64,000 bases of DNA from Bactericera cockerelli (taxonomy: Eukaryota; Arthropoda; Insecta; Hemiptera; Triozidae). The DNA lies in the NCBI GenBank assembly GCA_024516035.1, contig CM044959.1, positions 33,470,662 through 33,534,661 on the forward strand, read 5' to 3'. Shown in pieces: positions 11,122 to 21,665 of this stretch. Both the position numbers and the translations under genes were made by a program. Each line of letters begins with the position of its first letter. Positions within the stretch are counted from its first letter, which is position 1. The notes beneath the pieces were generated by a model. The model had not been told where the DNA came from. It did no database searches and saw only the letters and a program-made list of their open reading frames with translations.

Positions 11122-11388
11122 GAGTCTAGCTGGAGGACGTTAAACAGGAAGAAGACCAGTGTCTCGCTAGAGGACTATAAACAGAGAACAGACTAGCCAA
11201 CCCTAACAAGCCAGGCTAGCTTGCAGTTTCCTAAGGGTTTAAAGGCTTATAAAGAAAAGTCCAAGTCCTCATGATGGTTGATCCCACATAGAAATATGTG
11301 GTTCAGGACGAGCCAACTTTGAAATAAAGTTGACTGGAGACCATCACTCAGCTGTAGCCAAGCTGGCTACAACAACAACAAAAACAAC
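11122..11388 (+). mobile_element. SINE-like retroposon with (CAA)n tail, copy 1
   Basis: This 267-bp insert starts GAGTCTAGCTGGAGGACG and ends in a CAA-rich tail. It is flanked by a perfect 12-bp target duplication ATCGAACTTACA (11110-11121 and 11389-11400). A second copy is at 12717 and a reversed one at 39136. Variable-length target duplications and a simple 3' tail indicate LINE-driven retroposition. I found no convincing A/B boxes, so the source RNA is unknown. Confidence 0.8.
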
Positions 11389-11783
11389 ATCGAACTTACA
11401 ATACATTGTCTGATTGGCTGGTCTGCCTGTCTGACAATACCTGCAAAAACTGACCAACTCACATCAATGTGTGAGACTTTATTTGGACTGTAAAATTCTC
11501 TGTCCCATTCTTACAGGATAAACAGAGTATTTGATTGTATTTTAATTTACCTTTACTCTACTTTCAAAATTCGAATTTCTCTCCAAGTCAGAAGCATTCA
11601 CAAGGTGTGAAGATTAGAATGTCTATAATCCACCCTCTATTAATTCATGTTATGTTTAATCAAATTTCTTTCTTATTATCTCTACGAGTATGATAGCGTA
11701 AAAATTCAAACTGAGATAGATTTGCAGACCATTATTTCCTATCACAGAATGTGAAGATGTATTGTTCTTTAATAAACTTTCAG

Positions 11784-11954
11784 GCAGGGACTATCACACG
11801 ATGGGCAAAGTCGGACGAAGGTCTCACTCGTCAGGATCCCTGGCAGTGGTGGAGAAGCACATGTGGCATCCTCAGAAGCCGTCCATACTGCGAGGTCTCT
11901 TGGATGACGTGGTGCCTTCCGGGGGGACTCTTGCCCTGCATGTGCAAGTGCAAG
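11784..11954 (+). CDS. Linker exon and start of Ig domain 3
   Basis: The acceptor is AAACTTTCAG, the donor GTGAGACG, and both junctions are phase 1 (57 codons). It begins GRDYHTMGKVGRRSHSSGS, a basic, Ser-rich linker, then KPSILRGLLDDVVPSGGT and LALHVQVQ, which resembles the A-B strands of an Ig domain with His in place of the usual Cys. Confidence 0.8.
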
Positions 11955-11984
11955 GTGAGACGAGTGACCTCAGTGTCTACTTTG

Positions 11985-12190
11985 TTTAGGCAATTTATTT
12001 ATTTACACTTTATTTTTTACAAAACAATCATCAACACATTTTAAAAACAATAAATTAAAAGAAAACTTAGAAGTATGTGCAAAAAAATAAAATAAAGATC
12101 AATATTAATTTTTAATTACAATTGTTTTGTTATCCTGGGCGAAGTTAATGCCTTAGGCATTCTCTGCAACTTAACCTGGGCTCAGCAATG
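11985..12190 (+). repeat. Dispersed repeat with shared 3' motif, copy 1
   Basis: The stretch TTTATTTACACTTTATTTTT with a following 'GCGAAGTTAATGCC' and 'TTAACC' motif recurs at 19955-20140 in the same orientation with moderate divergence. It is an unnamed interspersed repeat, possibly the end of a LINE or MITE. No target duplication was identified. Confidence 0.5.
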
Positions 12191-12515
12191 GGCATGAGCC
12201 TGAAGATAGACACAACAAGTCTTGAGCGTTTCAAATTCTAGCAAGATGTAAGTTATAGTGCAATTATTTTTGTGATCTACAAAAGAATATGTGACCATGC
12301 ATTTGTACAAGGTAAGACAGATAGGTGGTAAAACAGGATAAGATGAGATGATGACAACTGGAATTTTCAAATTCAATAATAATTTACCTTTCCTCAGAAT
12401 GTTTATGCTACACAAAGAGGTTCCACTAGATGAAGAGATTAATGTTGCCTTGAATAATCCGTTGAGCATTGCTGCAATCTCGTTGTGTTTACTTTCGAAT
12501 TTCGTTTCATTCCAG

Positions 12516-12666
12516 GATTTGTCAAGCCAGAAGTCATCTGGTTGCGCGGCAACACCCCTCTGCCCAAATCATCGTCCAGGTTCAAATATATTGAAGACTC
12601 TAACAATCTCCACACCCTCATCTTGTCGGGAGTCACTACGGAGGAATCTGGCAAGTACACTTGCAG
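12516..12666 (+). CDS. Ig exon (middle of Ig domain 3)
   Basis: It lies between TTTCATTCCAG and GTAAGCAG. The reading, phase 1 in and phase 2 out, is GFVKPEVIWLRGNTPLPKSS, then LHTLILSGVTTEESGKYTCR, carrying the C-strand Trp and the Y-x-C of the F strand. The phase fits both neighbours. Confidence 0.88.
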
Positions 12667-12716
12667 GTAAGCAGTTTGTGGGTCGAATTCTTGATGTGAA
12701 TTTGAGAATAGATATT

Positions 12717-12988
12717 ACTAGTCTGGCTGGGGGACGTTAAACAGGGAGTAGACCAGTGTCCCGCTAGAGGACTATAAACAGATAACAGACTAGCCAACCC
12801 TTACAAGCCAGGCTAGCTTGCAGTTTCCTAAGGGTTTAATGGCTTATAAAGAAAAGTCCAAGTCCTCATGATGGTTGATCGCACATAGAAATATGTGGTT
12901 CAGGACGAGCCAACTTTGAAATAAAGTTGGCTGGAGACCATCACTCACCCCTCCAGCTGTAGTCAAGCTGGCTACAACAACAACAACA
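12717..12988 (+). mobile_element. SINE-like retroposon with (CAA)n tail, copy 2
   Basis: This 272-bp copy has a (CAA)n tail and an 11-bp target duplication GAATAGATATT (12706-12716 and 12989-12999). It aligns along its length with the copy at 11122 and starts ACTAGTCTGGCTGGGGGACG. Confidence 0.8.
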
Positions 12989-13090
12989 GAATAGATATTG
13001 TCCGGATTTTCTTTTGTAATTTTGAAAATTGACGCAATCATTGTAATACCTAATTTGATTTGTAAACTTTCGGTTGATTTTTCTTCCTAG

Positions 13091-13274
13091 GGTGTCCAAT
13101 GAGTTTGGCTACTCGGAGACCTTTGCCAGAGTGGATGTGATCACTGTGAGCAGTGGTGGCGCCAAGTACGAGAAGCCGGCCATGTTCCTGACCCGACCTG
13201 ACACCATGATGAGTGTGGGTCTGGGGAGGACGTCTCCTTCTCATTCCGCCTCGCAGGATCTCCTAAACCGAAAG
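13091..13274 (+). CDS. Ig exon (end of domain 3, start of domain 4), one frame break
   Basis: It reads RVSNEFGYSETFARVDV, finishing Ig domain 3, then KPAMFLTRPDTMMSVGLG. Near 13226 the frame shifts: the expected Ig continuation EDVSFSFRLAGSPKPK appears in the next frame, and only that frame joins the next exon as PK|VTWMKG. One G missing from the G run at 13224-13227 would explain it. I treat it as a consensus error or an allele, because both sides stay conserved. The donor is GTAAATTC. Confidence 0.82.
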
Positions 13275-13483
13275 GTAAATTCGGCGAAATGTTTGATTGA
13301 CACCTATCTATTTGTATTTTTTGTGTTCACAGTGCTGAAAGTAGTTTTGTAAGACGAAATTTCAGATGACAATTCAAGATTAATTTTGGAGTGTTTTTAG
13401 TCGTTTTAAAAGAAAAGAAATATGGAAGAAGAAGCAGAATAAGAATGAAACAAATGAGCCATTATATTTTTGATCTGTGTGAT

Positions 13484-13600
13484 CATCTTCTTCTTCTTTC
13501 ACTGTGCCTTTTCTCAAACCTACTTGAGGTCGGCATTGGTCGTCCTCTTCCTCATTGTTGAGGTTGTTTGGTTCTAGCACTCCTTCTTCCACATTTTAAA
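13484..13600 (+). repeat. Dispersed repeat, copy 1 (inverted relative to 21365-21515)
   Basis: This intronic segment has CTTCTTCTTTCACTGTGCCT followed by GTCGGCATTGGTCGTC and TTGTTTGGTTCTAGCACT. The same order of motifs occurs reversed at 21365-21515, and a diverged relative lies near 38190-38245. It is a short interspersed family; I saw no clear ends. Confidence 0.5.
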
Positions 13601-13933
13601 AATAGATGGTCTTCCTAACGCCAACCCTGTTATGGGAATCAACGATTTGTGTTATTGTCTTTTGGCCTAACATGGCTGGTACCGCATCTGTTTAACTTCC
13701 CCCCGCGATACTAAAATACGTGATGATCTCTGAAGAATAATGCCCTTGTATTTTACTTTTAATTATGTGGCACTGCAAAATAATAGCATGTAGTAATTGT
13801 TTTTTAAAAATTTATTCTGTAATTTTAGAATTATGTTTAACTAACCTGCATCCCAACCTCTATTGTAAACTCTTATTGAGAAATACAATTATATTTTTAT
13901 TCTATTCTTATTTCCAATTCTTCATACTTCCAG

Positions 13934-14106
13934 TGACCTGGATGAAAGGGATTCGCGACATCACCACCAGCTCCAGAACCATGACCGAGACAGTCAACGA
14001 CTATGTGCGACTCACGCTGAAGCGAGCAACAGATGACGACAACGGAACGTACTTCATTGTAGCACGCAACATCTACGGGTCGGATCGCGCCTTTGTGACG
14101 GTCCGC
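13934..14106 (+). CDS. Ig exon (second part of Ig domain 4)
   Basis: The acceptor is CATACTTCCAG and the donor GTAAGTCG. It begins VTWMKGIRDITTSS and contains YVRLTLKRATDDDNGTYFIV. The canonical F-strand Cys is replaced (Y-F-I-V), as in several cytoplasmic muscle Ig domains that lack the disulfide. It ends in phase 0, which fits the exon at 15411. Confidence 0.87.
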
Positions 14107-14175
14107 GTAAGTCGCTTTCTGCACATTGACTATCCTGACCTGAAGTGAACGGACAATCCTTTTTGCCATCTGTAA

Positions 14176-14462
14176 AGTCTGGCTGGAGGACTATAAACAG
14201 GGAGGAGACCAGCAGTCTGGCTGGGGGACTATAAACAGGGAGTAGACCAGCAGTCTGGCTGGGGGACTACAAACAGAGAGGAGACCAGCAGTTGGCTGGG
14301 GGACTATAAACAGGGAGTAGACCAGCATTGGCTTGGTCCTGGGGGCCCTTGTCAATTATTAGCCTCCTTGTAAAGACAGTGGTAGAAGTGCTGAGTCATT
14401 CCTCCACTGTCTGGCTACCATCGTTCACGATGACGCCACCCTATGATGATGATGATGATGAA
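14176..14462 (+). repeat. 38-bp x4 tandem array with a (GAT)n-tailed retroposon body
   Basis: Four units of about 38 bp, each like AGTCTGGCTGGGGGACTATA followed by AACAGGGAGTAGACCAGC, lie at 14176-14326. The unit matches the head of the SINE-like family at 11122 and 12717. A different body follows and ends in (GAT)n at about 14446-14460, so this may be a related subfamily with an amplified head. Confidence 0.65.
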
Positions 14463-15410
14463 AGGCGAAAATAATGCTTCTTTTTCAAATCCGAATTTGT
14501 TTACAATTTTTATACGGTAAATATTGAAATAACATAAAGATATTAAACGAAGCCTGATGAATGGTAGGGTTGTGATCAATTGATCATGCCTGTCGCAATG
14601 GCCTTCTTTATCATATTTTAGTAAGAAAATTGAATCGAGTTTTTAAAAAGTAATGCTTTTAATACTTGAACAGGTAAATATCAATCAGTTTAATATGTAA
14701 ACTGGTAAAACAACTCTTTCTACCTGATATTATTTGTAGGCTTAAGACTTTTTTGTTAACTATCTCGAAGTTATTGCTTTCTACATAACCCATCTTATAA
14801 ATGATGCTTCAAGTTTGCCTGTAGATCGAGAGAAAATTTACGTAGAATTTCTTGTAATGTAATTTATCAAAAAAATAATCACACTGCAATTTATCTTGAA
14901 TTTTCGGAATTTATAAATTCCTTTATCTTGAAAATCATTTTAATTTTATTTTTCTTATAAAAGATTCTCTCTCGTTTGATGGATTTCTAACTTTTTTTTA
15001 CCACTTTTGTCAATAATTTTTGAAGTAGTTCTTTGTTTATACTGATAGTGTGTGTTATCTCTAGTTAGTTATTTGTATGATAGTATTATGATTTGAAATA
15101 CAACATTTATTTATTCTTTTTAACCTAAGCCTTTTTACTCTATTCTACGCTTTCTCTTTCTCACGAGTGAAGTTACTTACCTACATATGTTGATAAGTTT
15201 ATTTTATATAAGAAGGTATGCCGACATGAGAGTGTAATTAAAACTGGTCTTTTCTAGTGGTGAAGATATGTCAAAAGTAGGTGACTCTCTAATTTTTTAT
15301 AGTAATCAACCTTGAAACCACGTGAATATTCTTCCAAAGAAATATAAATATGTAAACAGGAGTAGAAATATAGAGATAGAATATCCTAATTGTTTTCTAT
15401 TTTCTTGTAG
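14463..15410. other. Intron sequence, nothing recognised
   Basis: AT-rich intron between the exons at 13934 and 15411. I see no open frame, repeat family or structured element here. Confidence 0.6.
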
Positions 15411-15519
15411 ATCCGTCAGAGAGCTCGATCTATGCATGCTTTATCTTTCTACAAGCCTGAAATATCCAGCATTTACCAAGGAATCCATGACAATTTTAAG
15501 GAACAGTTTAACCAGAAAG
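15411..15519 (+). CDS. Candidate linker exon
   Basis: The segment follows a good acceptor (TTTTCTTGTAG) and is open in phase 0, the phase left by the exon at 13934. It reads IRQRARSMHALSFYKP, then EISSIYQGIHDNFKEQFNQK, and ends at AAAG|GTTTGC, a weak donor, in phase 1. It has no domain I recognise; the phase match and the following phase-1 exon are the main support. Confidence 0.6.
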
Positions 15520-17009
15520 GTTTGCAATTTCTCTAAAGATAACATTTTACCTACTTGGTTATTTATTTAATTTTCTAATGCCTACTTATTGACTAATGCT
15601 TATTTTGTTATAACTGACGTATAAAAATGAAATGTGTGAAGAAGATTTTCTTTTAACGTCACAAACCTATTATTAATAATTAACACGTTTTATTAAAACA
15701 ATATATACGATATTTTGAACTGGAAATTGTTCGAAAAGAATTTTCGGTTTCTTATTAATACCTACCTTTCTAAATTTGAGAAGGAATCTGTATGAAAATT
15801 CCAGTTTTAGTCATCGTCAAGCTACGTTTAATGTTACTGCAGTTATCATCTGGGCTTTGCTTTTCACAAGTATAAATAAATAGGGAACTATGAATGCTAA
15901 GGTAAAGACAAGGAGAAGGAGAAAGAGAGAAATAGAGAGAGAGAGAGGAGAAAATTAGAAAAGTAGACTTCAAGTCCAAGTAGAACAACGTCCTCATGTA
16001 ATGGGTCATTGGGATTAATTAGCAACATTTATTCAAGATATCATTCCTAGTGGCGAGGGTGTCTTCAATTTGATAAGATAATACGCAACATGAAACACAA
16101 CATAGTGATATTCCACCAGATATTTCACTGCACAATCTCAAAGACACAAAACTTCATCTCCCTCCATCGTGTTATTTTTAGACATAGTTCTTATGATATT
16201 TTTTACGAAAATTATTTGTGTTGGTTGGGTCACACATTCTACGAGAACAATATTAATTTGATTTTCATTTCGGAACAAAATACTTCGTAGGTCTCTTTCA
16301 GTGTGGGTGACCGTGCATTCAAATATCTTGATGGTGGAAAAAAAATCTGCTGTGTTTTTATTCCAAGTATCATTTTAGTCTTGAATAATCATTTAGGATA
16401 TTTTGATTGTTATTAGTACATTGAGGAAGTTTTTATCTGATGATTAAAAATACATTGAGGGGGTGTCAACGTCTTTTTTTCTTTCTTTTTTTGGGAATTC
16501 GTTTCAACTTTTGTTTATAAACACTGTCGTCATCTTTGACTCATAATATCTGCTTAATCTTTTCTTTCTTCTGCTGATTTTCTTCTACCTATTTTATCTT
16601 ATTCCATTTTTTTCATAATTATATTAATCGCGTTGTTTTTTGTAACCTATGTGCCTAGCTATTTCTAATTGCTTATAATCGTATTTTGAGTTTATTTGTA
16701 ATTTCCTGTAAAATTCATACACAATAACTAAAAGTACTAGTCGTAACATTCTTATTTATTAGTTATAGTTAATCATAACATTCTTATTTATTAACTATAG
16801 TTAATCAAATATTACCTGAACCAGGGTCTCTAGGAAAGTTCAATCAATAAATCTTGCTTTGAACCTCGGTGTGTTGAATTCTGAAAAGTAACTTCTGTTT
16901 GAAGTTTATTCTAAAAATTATCTTCTCCCCTCTACAAATAATCAAACTACAAATAATTCAAACTTACACAAATATTTAGGTAGAAGGACATAACACATCT
17001 CAAAATTAG
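15520..17009. other. Intron sequence with short duplications
   Basis: AT-rich intron. A GA-rich purine tract lies at 15912-15955. A 35-bp motif with CATTCTTATTTATTA and TATAGTTAATC is directly repeated at about 16747-16806. No exon or known element is recognised. Confidence 0.5.
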
Positions 17010-17157
17010 GACCTGTGGCTACTAAAGTCATAGATAATGAAAAACAAAGAACAGAATCAAGACGATGGGCTTCAGAAAATCAAGGACTCCTGGACCAATA
17101 GGGAGTGGACATCGGATTATGTGGAGGATTTTCTCAACGATCTAACGGCGTTCCCAG
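17010..17157 (+). CDS. Candidate linker exon with one homopolymer frame break
   Basis: After the acceptor AAAATTAG, phase 1 reads GPVATKVIDNEKQRTESRR and WASE, then meets a stop. One A fewer in the A run at 17077-17080 would bring the frame to IKDSWTNREWTSDYVEDF and LNDLTAFP, which reaches a good donor (GTAAGAAT) in phase 1, matching the Fn3 exon. No domain is recognised. Its acidic C-terminal part may be a linker before Fn3. Confidence 0.55.
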
Positions 17158-17364
17158 GTAAGAATCTTACTGTGGATGAAAATACTTATCTCAAAAAGTC
17201 CCTTTCTTACATCTACGAATCATACCCAGTAAAATCAATATCATCACTGATTGATGACAGGCTATGTGACAAACATTGGTGCTGTAGTTCTTCTCGAAAA
17301 GTAAGTTTCCATACTTGTGTTAATCACAATCCTGTCACAAGTTGTGACTCAAAACTACTCAAAG

Positions 17365-17440
17365 TCCCCTTTACTAAATATATGCCACACTTGGGATTCG
17401 AACCATCGATCTCAAGGTTACAAGTCACTGTCTTATATTC
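17365..17440 (-). repeat. tRNA-like fragment
   Basis: The minus strand carries a B-box-like GGTTCGAATCCC at about 17404-17393 with a preceding A-box-like stretch. It is too degenerate to fold as a tRNA and is probably a SINE remnant in the intron. Confidence 0.3.
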
Positions 17441-17537
17441 GATCGAAGTACTAAGGTTGGTTCTCGAACAGTATTAGCACCTTGCTATTATGGTTCTTAT
17501 TAATCAAAATTTAATGAGCTCTCCCTGTCTCCTTCAG

Positions 17538-17701
17538 ATGTTCCGGAGCAGATCCCTGAGCCTCCCATCGTGTCAGCCAGTGGCCGCAACTGGCTGACAC
17601 TCACCTGGCCCAAGCCGCAGAGCGACATACTGGCGCCAGTGCTGGCCTACAAGGTGGAGGCATGGAGGCTGGGGCCTGACGGTGGAGGCTTCTGGAATGA
17701 G
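17538..17701 (+). CDS. Fn3 exon (first half)
   Basis: The acceptor is TGTCTCCTTCAG and the donor GTGAGTCC; phase 1 in, phase 0 out. It reads DVPEQIPEPPIVSASGRNW, LTLTWPKP, then LAYKVEAWRLGPDGGGFWNE. The P-x-P start, L-T-W and Y-x-V-E are the A, B and C strands of fibronectin type III, and its place between Ig domains is typical of titin-like and MLCK-like proteins. Confidence 0.9.
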
Positions 17702-18070
17702 GTGAGTCCTGCTGGATGGTAAGGCAGAATCTGTGTAGCGAGCATCGAATATTGCGGTCTTCGGTAATTTGTTCTTAATCTCTGAAGTTAGAAATTAACA
17801 TGCAACTATTGGAAAATTTGTCAATAAACAAAATTTAGTTAACTTTGAGTCTATTGCCGGCATTCAGAACTATTCCTAGTTGATTCAATACGCCTTAAAC
17901 ATCACAGTGATTTGTTTTTAGTGGTTCAGCCAAACGATTTGTATGATTTCAAAGAACTCCAATTGATTTTCTTTCACTGAAGAATCTCTACATTAGTTTA
18001 GTTTATTAAACTCTTTATAATGAAGAGATTTAATGTGCAGAATCAAGTAAATTGGGAATTTCCATTTCAG

Positions 18071-18292
18071 TTGGGCATTTCTGCGACGAACAATTTTGAC
18101 GCTTTCAACCTGACTCCTGGCTGCCAGTACAGGTTCCGGGTGACTCCCAGGAACCGCTACGGGTGGGGGGAGGCGACTATAACCACTGACCCCGTCACTA
18201 TTGGCGAACACATGGGTCTGCCGGAGTTTGCGGAGGATTTGCCTGGGCAGTTGAAAGTTCTGGTGGGGACAGATGTGACTCTGGATGGAGTG
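18071..18292 (+). CDS. Fn3 exon (second half) and start of Ig domain 5
   Basis: It begins LGISATNNFDAFNLTPGCQY, then RFRVTPRNRYGWGE, the Y-x-F-R-V and N-x-x-G-x-G signature ending Fn3. LPEFAEDLPGQLKVLVGTDV and TLDGV then start a new Ig domain without the usual first Cys. Both junctions are phase 0 (74 codons). Confidence 0.92.
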
Positions 18293-18757
18293 GTAAGTAA
18301 TTGATGTAAATGTAGTTTCTTTGTGTTATGGTGTTTCAACGTTATTAGATAGTAAAGCATTACGAGAATTTCAAGCCCGCGACAACCATGTTTCGAGGGT
18401 CAAGCGACGCTGTCCATGCAAATGTCTGCTCATTTGTGTCTCATGAGGTTTGTTTCTCAAGTTGACTGACCCCAGCCATCTAAATTACAAACTAAAATTG
18501 TTTGTGATTTGAACCCGACTGAACTTGGTTTGTCTGCCGATTTTGGCAATGTTCAGAAAAGAAAGTTTTAACACTCCGTTGAAGGGACCCTGTTCAAAAA
18601 GGGACACTGTTTGGCTAAGAAGATAACTTGATTGCCCTTCAACCTCTTGAAAAAATCTTTTGATGTTCAATTTATTTGTAATCAATTCCTACAACAACAC
18701 GTTTTTACCTTTTGCCTGACTTCAGTCAAATCATTTCTTTTCTATTTCTCCTATCAG

Positions 18758-19008
18758 GTACACAGTTCAACCTCACCGGATATCAAATGGCTCAAAGATG
18801 GCTCTATTCTACAAATCAACGAAAATGAGCGATTGGTGACGAAGTTTGACGCCGGGAAAGTATCGCTCACCATCAGTAATCTTCAAGTTGAGGACTCAGG
18901 ACGCTACATCTGCGAGGCTATCAACAAAGTTGGCAGAGTGTCTTCCTATTCTAGACTGATGGTTGTGACGGATCCTAAGCTGATAGAGGCTGACCATGGA
19001 CTGCGGAA
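18758..19008 (+). CDS. Ig exon (remainder of Ig domain 5)
   Basis: The acceptor is CTCCTATCAG and the donor GTAAGTGT. It reads VHSSTSPDIKWLKDGS, then VSLTISNLQVEDSGRYICEA and INKVGRVSS. The Trp and the D-S-G-x-Y-x-C motif are intact. It ends in phase 2, matching the exon at 20379. Confidence 0.92.
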
Positions 19009-20378
19009 GTAAGTGTGATGGTACTTTAAACGAGGAAAACCAAATTGAGACGAAGGGTTACTCTCTCCGCAAAAGTCAACCCTGTAGTACAGCCAAAAAG
19101 TCGTTTAATATACCAGTTCCCATCACTGAAGTTAAGGAACGTCCAGAAAGGTATGGACTTGATCAGTTATCACTCAAATCAAAAGCCTCGTCTCGTGACG
19201 TTGGCTATTTTGTGGGTCAAATCAACTTGTTTGGCTCAAAAAGGGATCCTGTTTGGCTAAGAAGATAGCTTGATTGTCCTTGAACCTCTTGATAGTCTTG
19301 ATATTGTGTTCGATTCCCTCTTGGAACAAACATGTAGTGTAGTACTGTAAGTGTGGCACAATATTTATTCCTGGATCTGATAAATCTCTGTTACTTCGCC
19401 TCATTTTCCATTTAATTTGTTAGGATGGGATGAAATGGTTCCCTGTTAAATATTTTTTCAACTCTGTAAACGAAACTACATAATAAAATTTTCAATGTTG
19501 AGGTTGCCAAATAAAATGCATATACGATTTTATATTAAGTTGCAGTAATTTGATCGTGCGCTATCAAGCATTTTTCTCTGTATGGAAAAAAACTGAAGAT
19601 TGCTTCATTATTTGAACAAAGAGTACCACTATCCGCTTCCAGAAAATATAATTGTATGCTATTCTATAATTACGACACGAACTTAATAAGTAGGTATTTA
19701 GGTATGTGCTAGGTATACAATAATATACTTATTCGTACCTACGCTATATTATGTAATGTAGAATAGTGTATAGCATTCTCATTAAACGGCTCATGCTAAT
19801 TAGTAATATGTGAATGTGTGTAACACTTGCTTGTTGGCAAAAGAGGCCCATTACCGAAAGGAATAATCCCATTATTGTACTACTTTTAATTTCCAAATTT
19901 CATGCAAAAAAGTCGAGAGGATTTTCGGATCTTCAAGCATGGAAAAAAATTAAGCAGTTTATTTAATTACACTTTATTTTTTACATTTAAAAAAATATTA
20001 AAAAAAAAAACTTAAAAATATATACAAGAAAATTTAGAACAACATTAATTAATTTATATTTAGAATTTTTAGTTTTGTAATCCGGAGCGAAGTTAATGGC
20101 TAGGCATTTTCTGCCCCTTAACCCCGATTATTCTGTGTATACACTTAAGCAGTGTATTATTCTACATAATAAAACAGAGAAAAAAAAAACTATATTCTAG
20201 AAGTTTGAACTGATGAAAGAATGTGTGCACATATTACGTACATACATTATAGTATTCATAAGTACTTCAACTAGATATTTTTGTTTATCTGAGGATATTA
20301 GTTATGTCTTGTAGGACATAATACAATATGCATGTCCAATGTAACCTCTCGCTATCATGTCCCTCTTCTACTCCCTAG
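19009..20378. other. Intron with repeat fragments
   Basis: The segment 19225-19300 resembles 18585-18655 (shared AAAAAGGGA, CTGTTTGGCTAAGAAGATA), a local duplicated repeat. The segment 19955-20140 is the second copy of the dispersed repeat at 11985. The rest is AT-rich with no recognised feature. Confidence 0.5.
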
Positions 20379-20548
20379 GATAACTCAAGAAGCATGCCCG
20401 ATAGTGAACACAGCCCCACAGTTCACCATGCGTCTTAGAGATCGGAGGGTCCAAGTATCGTACCCTGTGCGACTCACCTGTCAGATTGTGGCGTTTCCTG
20501 TTGCCATGGTTACCTGGCACAAGGATGACATCCAGATATTCCCTGACG
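20379..20548 (+). CDS. Ig exon (first half of Ig domain 6)
   Basis: It joins in phase 2 after CTCCCTAG. The reading ITQEACPIVNTAPQFTMRL is followed by YPVRLTCQIVAFPVAMVTWH and KDDIQIFPD, with the B-strand Cys and C-strand Trp. The donor is GTAAGAG in phase 1. Confidence 0.9.
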
Positions 20549-20812
20549 GTAAGAGAGGTCATTATTCTGGGGTTTTTTAAATCCGTTTGTTAAAGGAATA
20601 ATAAAAGTTTTAGAAAAAAATCTTGCTGGAATTCTTTTGGCTAAACGATAAGTGTTGTCTGAAATTTTGAACGAAGGTCTGTCGAAAACTCAGCTTCTCA
20701 CATAAACTTCACTTGGTCTGGGTTGAGTCAAGAATAGTCAGCATCCAGAATTACGAGGGTTCCAATCTGAGCGGTCACGCACCAAGTCCTGACCTCGCTT
20801 GGTGTATGTGAC

Positions 20813-21006
20813 GAGAAGGGTGTATCCTCTTCGCGCCCAATGTCCTCGTAAGAGGAGATTTATTTTATAGTCCTAAGTGCCCAAGCTAAAATTTTATACT
20901 ACCAAGTAGTATAAAATGTTTGTCCTCGGGTGAGGACACCGGTCACTTTGTACTACAAAACAAAAAATGGTGTTGGGCGCGGAGAGGTTATACAACGTGC
21001 CTTCGG
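20813..21006. other. Intronic fold-back structure with nested hairpins
   Basis: The arms TGTATCCTCTTCGCGCCCAA (20821-20840) and TTGGGCGCGGAGAGGTTATA (20972-20991) are near-perfect inverted repeats. Between them lie a perfect 11-bp hairpin, ATTTTATACTA / TAGTATAAAAT (20891-20917, loop CCAAG), and a 7-bp hairpin, TGTCCTC / GAGGACA (20921-20938). No target duplication was seen. It could be a MITE remnant or a structured RNA element just upstream of the next exon. Confidence 0.65.
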
Positions 21007-21085
21007 CGCCAGCTACAATGCGACTTTCTGATATATTTTAGCGCCTCTTTATTGATTGTGCCATTCTGGTTCCATCTCCCCTCAG

Positions 21086-21232
21086 AGCGTCACGACTTCA
21101 TCACAGATGGCAACTTCCACACGCTCGAGATCAGCCACACAGAGTTGGACGATTCCGGGGAGTACAGCGTGACTGCGAGCAACAAAGTGGGCGGGTCCAT
21201 TACATGCAAAGCCAGCCTCATAGTGGACAAAG
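21086..21232 (+). CDS. Ig exon (second half of Ig domain 6)
   Basis: The acceptor is TCCCCTCAG. It reads ERHDFITDGNFHTLEISHTE, then LDDSGEYSVTASNKVGGS. The F-strand Cys is replaced by Val (Y-S-V). It ends DK plus one base at a weak donor, GTTGGTTG, in phase 1. Confidence 0.87.
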
Positions 21233-21665
21233 GTTGGTTGATATGGTCATAATTGATTAATGGTTTAGGTGCCAGTCTGGTGATTCAGGAAGCGCAGTGA
21301 ATAGTAAAATTATCCCACCCCATAAAGATACAGTTCCAGCTATCTCAGGCCAAAAGAAAATAACACAAGGTCTTAGGAAGGACATCCAGGAGTAAAATGT
21401 GCAAGTAGAAGTGCCAGAACCAAACAAATTTATCCATCAGGAAGATATTGATCATGACCAATGTCGACGCCAAGCATGCTTGCGGAAAGGCAAAGTGAAA
21501 GAAGAAGAATACACTTTTAGATTCATTCATCCTTTGAGAAATAATTATAAAAGACTTAAGCATTAGTTTCCCTTTTAAAATAAAACCAAAATCTAGACCT
21601 AATCACAGAAGTATAAGAAAAGTCTTTTAGTTACACCTAAATTCCCTGATTAATTTGTATCTCAG

